DNA from: Patescibacteria group bacterium
GTDB taxonomy: Bacteria > Patescibacteriota > Patescibacteriia > UBA9934
Direction: 5' to 3'
DNA length: 8,700 nt
Assembly (NCBI GenBank): GCA_030916555.1
Contig: JAUPWK010000026.1
Span: forward strand, 1-8,700
Shown: piece by piece, positions 1 through 7,551 of the stretch
Layout: every line of letters begins with the position of its first letter
How positions within the stretch are numbered: position 1 is the first letter of the stretch
The notes under the pieces: model-generated
Database searches by the model: none
Seen by the model: the letters and a program-made list of their open reading frames with translations, nothing else
What the model was told of the DNA's origin: nothing
Translations under genes and position numbers: made by a program

Positions 1-18
1 ACGACGCTCTTCCGATCT
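1..18 (+). other. Illumina sequencing adapter remnant at contig end
   Basis: The first 18 bases, ACGACGCTCTTCCGATCT, match base for base the 3' end of the standard Illumina TruSeq universal (read 1) adapter. They are almost certainly not genomic. An assembler probably kept an untrimmed read end, so base 1 is a contig terminus and native sequence begins at about base 19. Bases 19-77 carry no recognisable gene, only the short upstream region of the kinase gene. Confidence 0.93.
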
Positions 19-77
19 TTGAGCGAGAGCATCACTGTCACGAGATAGGGAATTTGATTACTTGAGTCGTTGAGCGT

Positions 78-2377
78 ATGAAAGGAGTGGGTACGCGCTT
101 TTCGCTCAGAATTAAAGTTGCCGTAGTTTTATTTTTGACAACCGCCTTGTTGCTGGGTGTTATTTTATATATTGCGCGAACGTTGTTGCTTGATAGTTAT
201 TTGCGTATCGAGCACGATGATCAGGTAGTGAATGTGTACAGAGTGAAGGACGCTATTTCTGGCCGATTATCACAGCTCGATCTTACGGTTCGCGATTGGG
301 CACGCTGGGATGATACGTATGCATTCATGCAGGATCAGAACGAGGCGTATAAGTCTGCAAATTTAGGATTTGAATCCGTGACAAATCTAGAGATTAATGC
401 CATGGTTTTTTTAGATACTGATGGCAGGATCATTTATAAAAAACAGCTCGACGCTGTACGTACTGCGGAGATTGAATCAGCTGAGCTTGATGCGTATTTC
501 GCCACACATCCCGGAATTTTGCGTAAAAACGTTGATGATAGTGCAATGACGGGGCTTATGCATCTTCCTGAAGGGGTGATGATGTATGCTGCTCGACCAA
601 TTATACGGAGCGACGGTACCGGGCCGGTGCGTGGGACGCTTGTCTTTATTAAAGTGGTTGATGATGAAACTGTTTTGAGTTGGCGGGAGCAGACCCATTT
701 AGATTTCGAGCTCTTTCACTATGATGACGCAGACATCCCTCTCGATGTTCAACAGGTTTCTGAGCGCATCGTAGCGAATGATCAAATTGAGGTCATTCCA
801 TTGTCATCCGAAATTTCAGAGGCTTTTGCTCTCCTGCCTGATAGTGACGGTAAGCCGATCCTCATTCTGCGATTAGAAAGTCCACGAGCTGTATTTTTGA
901 ATGGACAGCAAACTATTGGGGCGTTTACGGTTATTTTTGTCATTTTCTCAGTTTGTTTCTACCTCATCGTTGCCGCTTTGCTTGAAGCGGTGGTTGTGCG
1001 ATTTTTAATTCGATTAAACAATGATCTAAAACGGATTAGAGACACAAAAGACAAAATGGGTCGTGTCGATGTGCTAGTTGCGGATGAGATTGGTGATTTA
1101 GCCCTTTCGATTAATGCGCTCTTATCGGAGTTGGCGGTGGTTCAAAATGGATATAAACAAAAAAATTCAGAGTTGATAAAACAGGTAAAGCTTGTCAATG
1201 AGGCGAAACGGTCAATTTCTCAACTTGCCGAAGATTTGGAGAGACAGAAGGGCGTGGTCGAGCAGACGGTTATTTTGCGCACGAAAGAATTAAGCGAAGA
1301 AAGGTCGCGACTTTTGGCGTCCATCCAGAGTCTTCAGTTGGGTTTTGGATTATTTGATGCTGAGGGCAATTTACTTTTAGAGAATTTAACGCTACGTAAG
1401 GTATTGGGTTTACGAAAAAAGAAGGTCACACTCTCTGATATCGGTAAACTTTTTCCCGAATCAACGGTTTTTCAGTCGCATATTGACGATTGCTTGCGTC
1501 TCGGAACGAGTTTTCAGCTCAAAGACGTCGCTTTCGGCGATAAATACCTTCAGGTGTTCATGAACGTGGTGGAGGACGCGAATTTGCCTGGGAAGAACAT
1601 TGGCGCCGTACTTGTGATTGAGGATGTGACGGCGGCTAAACTTATTGATAAGGCTAAGAGTGAATTCGTTTCGGTGGCGTCTCACCAGCTCCGGACCCCA
1701 TTGTCGATTATTAATTGGTACCTCGAATTGTTGGAGTCTGGTGATTCCGGAGTCTTGGATCCTGAACAACGTACTTTTGTTGAAGAGATCGCAAAGAGCA
1801 GTAAGCGTATGGTGATGCTTGTAAATACACTGCTTGATGTATCGCGGCTTGAGCTTGGCTCTCTAAAGCTTGATGAGAAGCTGACAGATGTGTCTGCTGT
1901 TGTGGCGCATGCAGTGAATGAATTGCACTATAAAGTTGAGGAGCAAAGGCTTAAGGTAACTACCGAATTTGCGAAAATTCCAAAAATATTCCTTGATGAC
2001 AAGCATTTTGAATCAGTGGTGCAAAATATTTTTGCTAATGCGCTCAAATACACCCCTGAAGGGGGAGAGGTTCGATTGAGTGTCGTTGAATTATCAGCCG
2101 GAGAGAAATTTGGCGGAAAAAACTTTCCCCAGCAAGTATCGCTGTTGAGGTATCTGATACTGGATACGGAATTCCAAGGCAGCAACAGGATAAGATTTTT
2201 GACAAATTTTTTAGAGCAGATAATGTGCTTGATAAGGACGAGCCTGGAACTGGACTCGGTTTGTATATTGCAAAATCGGTCATTGAGGCGATGGGCGGAA
2301 GCATTTGGTTCGTATCTCGAGAAGGCGAGGGGTCGACTTTTTACATCACTGTTCCAAAGCGAACTGAGAATAAATAA
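78..2377 (+). CDS. CHASE4-HAMP-PAS sensor histidine kinase, frameshifted in the ATPase domain
   Basis: This is an inner-membrane sensor kinase that would autophosphorylate on His and pass the phosphate to the receiver encoded next door. In order it shows TM1 (about residues 13-34), an extracytoplasmic CHASE4-like sensor with the signature DWARWDDTYAF (73-83), TM2 (about 281-302), a HAMP-like segment ending in DEIGDLA, a coiled coil, a PAS-like domain (about 418-520), HisKA with H536 in SHQLRTPL, and the N box around N654 (NALKYTPEGG). The G1 box (DTGYGIP), F box (FDKFFRAD) and G2 box (GTGLGL) are all present but in the -1 frame, ending at TAA 2375-2377. One extra base in the A6 run at 2117-2122 would give a continuous 766-residue kinase. 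Read without correction, the frame runs on to 2417 with an unrelated tail of about 97 residues. ATG 78 has no strong Shine-Dalgarno, but TM1 follows at once. Family assignment is firm; whether the gene is functional is open. Confidence 0.9.
2117..2123 (+). other. Frame-break site: A_AAA_AAC heptamer in histidine kinase
   Basis: Six A's and a C occur in the kinase zero frame as codons AAA (2118) and AAC (2121) preceded by A, which is exactly the X_XXY_YYZ phase of a -1 slippage heptamer. Slipping back one base here, or restoring a seventh A, reads GGKKLSPASIAVEVSDTGYG and enters the correct ATPase frame. Downstream structure is weak: CAGC 2130-2133 can pair with GCTG 2141-2144 across 7 bases. 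No pseudoknot is obvious. A plain indel is therefore at least as likely as programmed shifting, and the indel could lie anywhere between about 2060 and 2150. Confidence 0.6.
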
Positions 2378-2386
2378 TCCATACGT

Positions 2387-2764
2387 ATGCCTGACGGAAA
2401 CAAGCCAAAGATTTTAATCGCTGACGACACGGTAGCAATCGCGGATGTTTTTAAGATGAAGCTTGAGACAAGCGGTTTTTCGGCTGCGGTAGCGAAGGAT
2501 GGGAACGAGGTGCTTAAGGCGCTTGAAACAGAAACTTTTGATTTGATTCTGCTTGATCTCATGATGCCAAATCTTGATGGCTTTGGTGTGCTTGAAGCGA
2601 TGCAGCAAAAGGGTATCAAAATTCCTGTTATCGTCACTTCAAATCTTGGGCAGCCTGAAGATGTAGAGCGAGTAAAGAAGCTTGGCGCAGTAGATTATTT
2701 CTTAAAAGCGGATGTACCTCTGTCTGAAATGGTTGAACGGATTAAGAAAATTTTAAAGGTTTAG
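2387..2764 (+). CDS. Single-domain response regulator receiver (CheY/Spo0F-like)
   Basis: A 125-residue cytoplasmic protein consisting of one REC domain and no output domain. The acidic pair is D13-D14, the phospho-acceptor is D57 in LLDLMMPNLDG, the switch Thr/Ser is T84-S85, and the conserved Lys is K107 in the usual YFLKAD context. It begins 9 bases after the corrected kinase stop, so the two are very probably co-transcribed and this is the kinase's partner. With no DNA-binding or enzymatic domain, it must act by protein-protein contact or as a phosphorelay intermediate; the target cannot be read from this window. ATG 2387 is chosen because the domain starts directly after it; there is no clear Shine-Dalgarno. 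The stop codon overlaps the stop of the opposing gene by 4 bases. Confidence 0.93.
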   Translation: MPDGNKPKILIADDTVAIADVFKMKLETSGFSAAVAKDGNEVLKALETETFDLILLDLMMPNLDGFGVLEAMQQKGIKIPVIVTSNLGQPEDVERVKKLGAVDYFLKADVPLSEMVERIKKILKV

Positions 2765-3609
2765 ATGCCACATTGAAGCGATAGTCCCGAATTTTGTTGC
2801 CAGGTACTGATCACATTTCCGATTGCGGTTTCAATTTCGGTGAGGATGTGTTCGTTATCGGTATCGAGCTGCGGTTGTGTATCGTCGCTGTGAATTGCGA
2901 GCGAAGCGCGAAGTCCGTTTATATTTGTATTGGCTGCACAAAATGCATTCTGAATGCTTGAGTTGTCGCCGCCACCTTCCATCACGTCGATAACGTTTGT
3001 GAGGCTGGCTTGTGAATTTACTCGTAGATTACTAATTCCGTCGTAGTCTGCGCCTGAGCGGAGCGTATAGAGCCAATCAAATTTAGGCATCACACTCTCT
3101 AAAGTTGAACGCACCTCTGCGTATGGGTTCGGGGCCACTTCTTCAATGGTGGGCTCAGGTTCTGTAACCTCAACCGGCACATCAATTATTCCTGGAAGGT
3201 CATTTATAAGAGGGGTGTCGATGATTTCTTCCGAGGGAGTATTGATTTGAGGAGTATCTATGTTTCCTGCAACGTCTGAAGGAACGATGCTGTCAACAAT
3301 TTCGGGCGTTATTGCTTCTGGTTGAGTTTCTTCTGGGATCACTTCAGTTTGACTGACATCTATCGTTGGATCAGCAAGTTGATCGCCTTCATCTGCCGTG
3401 GCCACCGAGCTTGATTCTGTAAATAGGCTACGAATGACCTGAGTGAAGACTTTTGGAGAGTCTGGACCTGCGTATGCGCTAATGGTCAATGCAAACACGA
3501 TCGCGGCGATGACGCACGTTCCGGCTAAGATTAATGTATGTTTCTTGTGCTTCAGGAAGGTCGGCATAGAGGGCTTCAGAAGGGAATTTAGCAATGCCAA
3601 TATTTGCAC
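2761..3609 (-). CDS. Exported or membrane-anchored protein of unknown family with acidic linker
   Basis: I do not recognise the family. The 282-residue reading uses GTG at 3609; ATG at 3567 (residue 15, MPTFLKHKKH) is equally credible and gives a cleaner N-terminus: a short basic segment, then a hydrophobic stretch (about 25-45) and an AYA-G sequence (45-48) that could be a signal peptidase I site. The protein may thus be either secreted or N-terminally anchored. Residues about 65-162 form a low-complexity linker rich in Pro, Glu, Asp, Ile, Val and Thr, with loose repeats (NIDTPQINT, EIIDTPLIND, GIIDVPVEV). Residues 163-282 look like a compact domain with W179, W270 and two Cys (C224, C280) that could form a disulfide outside the membrane. 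It is transcribed away from leuS and converges on the receiver gene, so context gives no function. Confidence 0.8.
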   Translation of the reverse strand: MQILALLNSLLKPSMPTFLKHKKHTLILAGTCVIAAIVFALTISAYAGPDSPKVFTQVIRSLFTESSSVATADEGDQLADPTIDVSQTEVIPEETQPEAITPEIVDSIVPSDVAGNIDTPQINTPSEEIIDTPLINDLPGIIDVPVEVTEPEPTIEEVAPNPYAEVRSTLESVMPKFDWLYTLRSGADYDGISNLRVNSQASLTNVIDVMEGGGDNSSIQNAFCAANTNINGLRASLAIHSDDTQPQLDTDNEHILTEIETAIGNVISTWQQNSGLSLQCGI

Positions 3610-3667
3610 TCATTTTACCATGTGTCCGCCTGTTTTAACCGTATATTTTGCAGTCAGGTTATTACCC

Positions 3668-3696
3668 TTGGAACTTTTTGGAAATTCCGCTAGCAT
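3668..3696 (+). promoter_or_regulatory. Candidate sigma70-type promoter for leuS
   Basis: TTGGAA (3668-3673) and TAGCAT (3691-3696) are separated by exactly 17 bases, and each matches four of six consensus positions. The spacer contains the odd palindrome GGAAATTCC (3680-3688). Transcription would start around 3703, giving a nearly leaderless leuS mRNA. That conflicts with GGTGG (3697-3701) acting as a ribosome binding site, so one of the two readings is wrong. The 96-base region 3610-3705 is divergent and must also hold the promoter of the minus-strand gene, for which I found no convincing match. Confidence 0.35.
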
Positions 3697-3705
3697 GGTG
3701 GCTAT

Positions 3706-6054
3706 ATGTCTTACGATCACAAGGGGATTGACGCCAAATGGCAAGCACGTTGGGATGAGACCCAAATTTTTGCTGCCAAAGATGGATCAGAAAAAGAGAA
3801 ATTTTACGTGTTAGTAGAATTTCCGTATCCGTCTGGAGCTGGGCTTCACGTGGGGCACCCGAGAAGCTATACGGCGCTTGATGTGGTCGCAAGAAAGAAG
3901 CGCATGGAGGGGATGAATGTTTTGTTCCCAATGGGCTGGGACGCTTTTGGTTTACCTGCAGAAAATTACGCTATCAAAACGGGTGTCCATCCAAGTATCG
4001 TTACCCGTGAAAATATCGATAACTTCCGCCGTCAGTTAAAGGCAATTGGATTTAGTTTTGACTGGTCTCGTGAAATTGATACCACTGATCCCAAGTATTA
4101 TCGCTGGACGCAGTGGATGTTTAATCAGTTTTTTAAGGCCGGTCTCGCGTACAAGGCGAAGGCGACGATTAACTGGTGCCCTAAAGACAAGACGGGTCTC
4201 GCAAATGAGGAAGTTGTTGGGGGAGCCTGTGAACGCTGTGGAACGCCGGTTGAGAAGCGTGAGAAAGAGCAGTGGATGATTGCGATTACGAAATATGCAG
4301 ATAGGTTGATCGATGATTTGAAAGACGTCGATTATTTGCCGAAGATCAAGAAGCAACAGGAAGACTGGATTGGTCGTTCTGAAGGTGCCGAGATTGATTT
4401 TGAGTTGAGCTTTACGTTTAAGCCCGAGGCGAATGCTAATCGTGGTCCAAACGGGGAGAAGGCGGCGTTCACCGTTTTTACAACTCGACCAGATACCATT
4501 TTTGGAGTGACGTATGTCGTGCTCGCTCCAGAGCATTTGTGGGTGAAGTTGGCGACGGATGATCAGCATGATGTCCTTGAGAACAAAGAAGAGGTGAAGG
4601 CTTATCTTGAAAGTGTTAAGGGCCGAGCTGATATTGACCGCACGAATGGCGAAAAAGAGAAGACGGGAGTTGAGCTTAAGGGCGTGAAAGCAATCAACCC
4701 AGCTACAGGTGAAGAAATTCCTATTTGGGTCGCGGATTATGTTTTGCCGAATTACGGAACTGGAGTCGTGATGGCAGTGCCGCAACATGATGAAAGAGAT
4801 CGAGCCTTTGCTGAGAAATATCATTTGCCAATTATTGATCAGCCACTTGTATCTTTTGACGAGGCTCTGAAAAAAGCTAAAGGCCGCAAGAAGATCAACT
4901 ATCGCCTCCGCGATTGGGTCTTTTCTCGTCAGCGATATTGGGGCGAACCGATTCCGCTCGTACACTGTGAGAAAGACGGTTGGGTGGCGATCCCGGATGA
5001 TCAGTTGCCGGTTGAGTTGCCGAACGTTGAAAAATACGAACCGACAGATAATGGGGAGTCGCCACTTTCGGCTATTGAGAGTTTCGTGAATACCACCTGT
5101 CCAACCTGTAGTGGTCCGGCAAAGCGAGAAACCGACACTATGCCGAACTGGGCGGGGTCGAGTTGGTATTTCTTGCGCTACATTGACCCAAACAACGATC
5201 AAGCGTTTGCCTCGAAAGAAGCCTTAAAATACTGGACGCCGGTTGATTTGTATAACGGAGGCATGGAACACACCACGCTCCACTTGTTGTACTCGCGCTT
5301 CTGGAATAAATTTTTGTTCGACCAAGGTTTTGTGCCGACAAGTGAGCCATATGCGCGTCGTCACAGTCACGGTTTGATCATGGCCGATGATGGCACAAAG
5401 ATGAGCAAGTCTAAGGGAAATGTTGTTAATCCAGATGAGGTGGTAGCTGAATACGGTGCTGACGCACTCCGTACCTATATTTTGTTCATGGGTCCATTTG
5501 AAGAACCTGTGCCATGGTCAACGAATGGCCTGATTGGCGTGCGTCGTTTCTTGGATAAGGTTGAGCGCTTAGCTGAGAAACTTGGTGACGAGTCGCCTGA
5601 GGTTACCAAAGCGCTTCACAAGACGATTCAAAAAGTGAGTGAGAATATCGACGGTTTCCGCTTTAACACCGCCGTTTCTGAGCTCATGAAGTTTGTAAAT
5701 GTGGCGCAAGAAGGTGGGTCGATGTCCCAAGATAGTTTCGCAAAGTTCCTCACGCTCTTGTCTCCATTTGCTCCACACCTTGCAAATGAACTCTGGGAAA
5801 AGTTGGGAATGACGGGACTTGTGGAGGAGCAGCCATGGCCGGTGGCCGAGAAGGCATTGTTGGTTGATGATGAAATTAAAATCGTGGTTCAGGTGAACGG
5901 AAAGCTGCGTGGTAACCTTGTTGTGCCTGCTGAGATTAAAGACGCCGAGTTGATTGAGCTTGCCAAGGCGGATGAGAACGTGAAGAAATATCTGACAGGG
6001 GAGATTAAGAAAGAGATTGTTGTAAAAGGAAAACTCGTGAACTTTGTAGTTTGA
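3706..6054 (+). CDS. leuS: Leucyl-tRNA synthetase
   Basis: Cytoplasmic class I aminoacyl-tRNA synthetase that charges tRNA-Leu with leucine using ATP. The 782 residues look complete. The HIGH motif is HVGH (48-51) and the KMSKS motif is at 565-569. The CP1 editing domain has TTRPDT (259-264) and HDERD (361-365), including the Asp that binds the amino group of mischarged amino acids. NYRLRDW starts at 398, and the C-terminal tRNA-binding domain (VVQVNGKLRG) is intact. Cys in WCP, CERCG and CPTC suggest zinc-binding knuckles. Two features explain the shorter length relative to the 860-residue E. coli enzyme: the leucine-specific insertion before KMSKS is absent, as in Bacillus, and only 32 residues separate HDERD from NYRLRDW, so the NSGxFdGL part of the editing domain is missing. 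ATG 3706 is preceded by GGTGG at 4-base spacing. Confidence 0.98.
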   Translation: MSYDHKGIDAKWQARWDETQIFAAKDGSEKEKFYVLVEFPYPSGAGLHVGHPRSYTALDVVARKKRMEGMNVLFPMGWDAFGLPAENYAIKTGVHPSIVTRENIDNFRRQLKAIGFSFDWSREIDTTDPKYYRWTQWMFNQFFKAGLAYKAKATINWCPKDKTGLANEEVVGGACERCGTPVEKREKEQWMIAITKYADRLIDDLKDVDYLPKIKKQQEDWIGRSEGAEIDFELSFTFKPEANANRGPNGEKAAFTVFTTRPDTIFGVTYVVLAPEHLWVKLATDDQHDVLENKEEVKAYLESVKGRADIDRTNGEKEKTGVELKGVKAINPATGEEIPIWVADYVLPNYGTGVVMAVPQHDERDRAFAEKYHLPIIDQPLVSFDEALKKAKGRKKINYRLRDWVFSRQRYWGEPIPLVHCEKDGWVAIPDDQLPVELPNVEKYEPTDNGESPLSAIESFVNTTCPTCSGPAKRETDTMPNWAGSSWYFLRYIDPNNDQAFASKEALKYWTPVDLYNGGMEHTTLHLLYSRFWNKFLFDQGFVPTSEPYARRHSHGLIMADDGTKMSKSKGNVVNPDEVVAEYGADALRTYILFMGPFEEPVPWSTNGLIGVRRFLDKVERLAEKLGDESPEVTKALHKTIQKVSENIDGFRFNTAVSELMKFVNVAQEGGSMSQDSFAKFLTLLSPFAPHLANELWEKLGMTGLVEEQPWPVAEKALLVDDEIKIVVQVNGKLRGNLVVPAEIKDAELIELAKADENVKKYLTGEIKKEIVVKGKLVNFVV

Positions 6055-6146
6055 AGTTCTTTACTACCCCGAGGATACGAGGGGTTAGGTCCCGGTTCAG
6101 TTGTATCCAATAACTGGCTACTAATTCCTCCTAACGTCGGAATGGT
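6055..6146 (+). other. leuS-comEC intergenic region with weak hairpins, no clear terminator
   Basis: This 92-base gap contains two weak stem-loops: ACCCC (6066-6070) with GGGGT (6081-6085), and CCGGTT (6092-6097) with AACTGG (6112-6117, one G-U pair). Neither is followed by a T-run, so an intrinsic terminator for leuS is not evident and read-through into comEC is possible. I see no convincing promoter or riboswitch. Confidence 0.35.
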
Positions 6147-7550
6147 GTGAGGGCTGTAATAAAGAAAGCGACCCCGAGCATTATTCTGGCAAGTTTCCTT
6201 GTCGGTATCATTGTCGGGGTCGCTTTGCGTTCCTGGCTTCAGGCGGCGGAGATTTGGGTGGCAGTGATTGTTGTTGTCGATGCTGCGTTTATTTTGTTTC
6301 GACGTGCCGCCTGGAGGGACAGACTTTTGCTTATCGTTCTCGTGGTTCTTGGAATCGTGTCGGGCGTGTTGCGTTATGATGCTGCGTTGCCAGGCGCTCA
6401 TTCAGTAGCTGCTGTCGTCGGGGAGCAGAGATTGATTCGTGGTGTGGTTGAGGAACGTGAAGGCGGTGTTACTTCGCAGCAAATTACACTTCGGAGTTTA
6501 TCTGTGGATGAGGCTGCGGTTGCAGGCAAGATTCTTGTGTTTTCTCCGGGGTATCCAAAAATAGCCACTGGGGATACGGTGAGTTTTAGTTGCGACTTGG
6601 AAAAACCAGAGCCATTTGAGGGTTTTGCCTATGATCGATATTTGGCTACAAAGAATATTTACGCCACGTGTTTTGTTCGGGAGGTGCCATTTGTCGTGTC
6701 GACACTTACAGTGGCTCAACGACCACTGCTCGTACTTGATCGTGTGCATGAAGGTGTTGTTGCGGTCATCGATCGGACTTTTGGTGAGCCGCAATCGGCA
6801 CTGCTTGCCGGACTTTTAATGGGTGATGATAACTTTAGCGATGAATGGAAAGAGCGATTCTTGCGTACAGGTACCTCGCACGTGGTAGCGGCATCGGGAT
6901 CAAATGTTTCGATGTTAGCATTTGTGCTCATGGCGCTCCTCATCAGTTTAGGTTTTAGGCGACAGTACGCGTTTCCGATTATCGTAGTTGGCATTTTGGG
7001 TTTTGTTTTCATCGCCGGAGCCGAGGCCGCGGTAACTCGTGCGGGCATTATGGGTATTCTGGCATTGAGCGCAACACAACTGGGTCGCAAGACGACGCCG
7101 CGCAACCTCTTGCTTCTCACTGTTGCAATTATGTTATTGATTGAGCCAAGATTATTGCGTGACGATGCTGGTTTTCAACTTTCGGTATTGTCGACGGTTG
7201 GGCTTGTTACGATGTCGAAGTATTTTTCAGAAAAGTTTGCTTTCATGCCGGAGTTCTTAGGGATTCGTGAGGCCTTTGCAACGACAATCGCAGCGACACT
7301 GGCCACTTTACCAATTACAATCGGGAATTTTGGTGCGCTTTCAGTTATAAGCCCCTTTGTAAATTTGCTCGTGCTGCCGTTTATCCCGTATGCCATGCTT
7401 GCGGGAACAGTTGCTGTCATTGTTGGGATGCTCAATCAAGCCGTTGGAGCATTGGTAGCTGGGCCAGCTTGGTTGTTGTTGAGTTTAATGCTTGAGATTA
7501 TTCAGGCCATGGCATCATTGCCGTTTGCAAGTTTAAACATTCCGATTTGA
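6147..7550 (+). CDS. comEC: ComEC/Rec2 DNA-uptake channel, membrane part only
   Basis: Inner-membrane channel that passes single-stranded DNA into the cytoplasm during natural transformation. N-terminal helices lie at about 11-30, 33-52 and 60-77. They are followed by an extracytoplasmic OB-like (DUF4131) region to about 170 with C149 and C175, possibly equivalent to the disulfide reported in B. subtilis ComEC. The polytopic Competence domain (about 210-465) carries HVVAASGSNV (245-254), RAGIMG (298-303) and GFQLS (342-346), all typical of the family. At 467 residues it stops where B. subtilis ComEC (776 residues) continues into a metallo-beta-lactamase domain; here that domain is the next gene, 1 base downstream. 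The start is GTG 6147: an in-frame TAA lies at 6132-6134 and the next internal Met is far inside. The ribosome site is weak (GGA at 6139-6141). A 13-bp inverted repeat spans codons 7-27. Confidence 0.93.
   Translation: MRAVIKKATPSIILASFLVGIIVGVALRSWLQAAEIWVAVIVVVDAAFILFRRAAWRDRLLLIVLVVLGIVSGVLRYDAALPGAHSVAAVVGEQRLIRGVVEEREGGVTSQQITLRSLSVDEAAVAGKILVFSPGYPKIATGDTVSFSCDLEKPEPFEGFAYDRYLATKNIYATCFVREVPFVVSTLTVAQRPLLVLDRVHEGVVAVIDRTFGEPQSALLAGLLMGDDNFSDEWKERFLRTGTSHVVAASGSNVSMLAFVLMALLISLGFRRQYAFPIIVVGILGFVFIAGAEAAVTRAGIMGILALSATQLGRKTTPRNLLLLTVAIMLLIEPRLLRDDAGFQLSVLSTVGLVTMSKYFSEKFAFMPEFLGIREAFATTIAATLATLPITIGNFGALSVISPFVNLLVLPFIPYAMLAGTVAVIVGMLNQAVGALVAGPAWLLLSLMLEIIQAMASLPFASLNIPI
6165..6226. 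repeat. Perfect 13-bp inverted repeat just inside comEC
   Basis: AAAGCGACCCCGA (6165-6177) is exactly complementary to TCGGGGTCGCTTT (6214-6226), with a 36-base loop. The left arm starts 15 bases after the GTG start codon, so the RNA hairpin would lie at the edge of the initiating ribosome's footprint. The stem is GC-rich and its right arm ends in TTT without a longer T-run. It could affect comEC translation or cause attenuation; it could also be a chance result of coding for KKATPS and VGVALR. Confidence 0.7.
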
Positions 7551-7551
7551 T

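Noticed and set aside
19..77. Direct repeat TTGAGCG near bases 19-25 and 69-75
   Set aside because: Seven bases in a short interval beside the contig end is within chance and matches no known element.
2378..2417. Extension of the kinase reading frame to 2417, into the receiver gene
   Set aside because: The tail after the frame break has no ATPase motifs, while the -1 frame has all of them and stops cleanly at 2377 before the receiver start.
3610..3705. T-box or other leucine-responsive leader for leuS
   Set aside because: Only 96 bases are available, shared with a divergent gene, and no T-box motif, specifier loop or terminator hairpin is visible.
3443..3814. A 123-codon plus-strand frame spanning the divergent intergenic region
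   Set aside because: It overlaps the start of leuS in another frame and the N-terminus of the minus-strand gene, and shows no domain-like composition.
4036..5202. A 388-codon open frame antisense to leuS
   Set aside because: It lies wholly within a highly conserved synthetase gene on the opposite strand, and its product is basic and low-complexity with no recognisable domain. It is a shadow of leuS codon bias.
6081..6120. A GGTTC-containing segment resembling a tRNA T-arm
   Set aside because: No matching acceptor stem, D-arm or anticodon arm could be found around it.
6124..6133. AGGAGG on the minus strand upstream of comEC, suggesting a minus-strand start
   Set aside because: No start codon lies at a suitable distance and the minus-strand frame there is a shadow of leuS and comEC.
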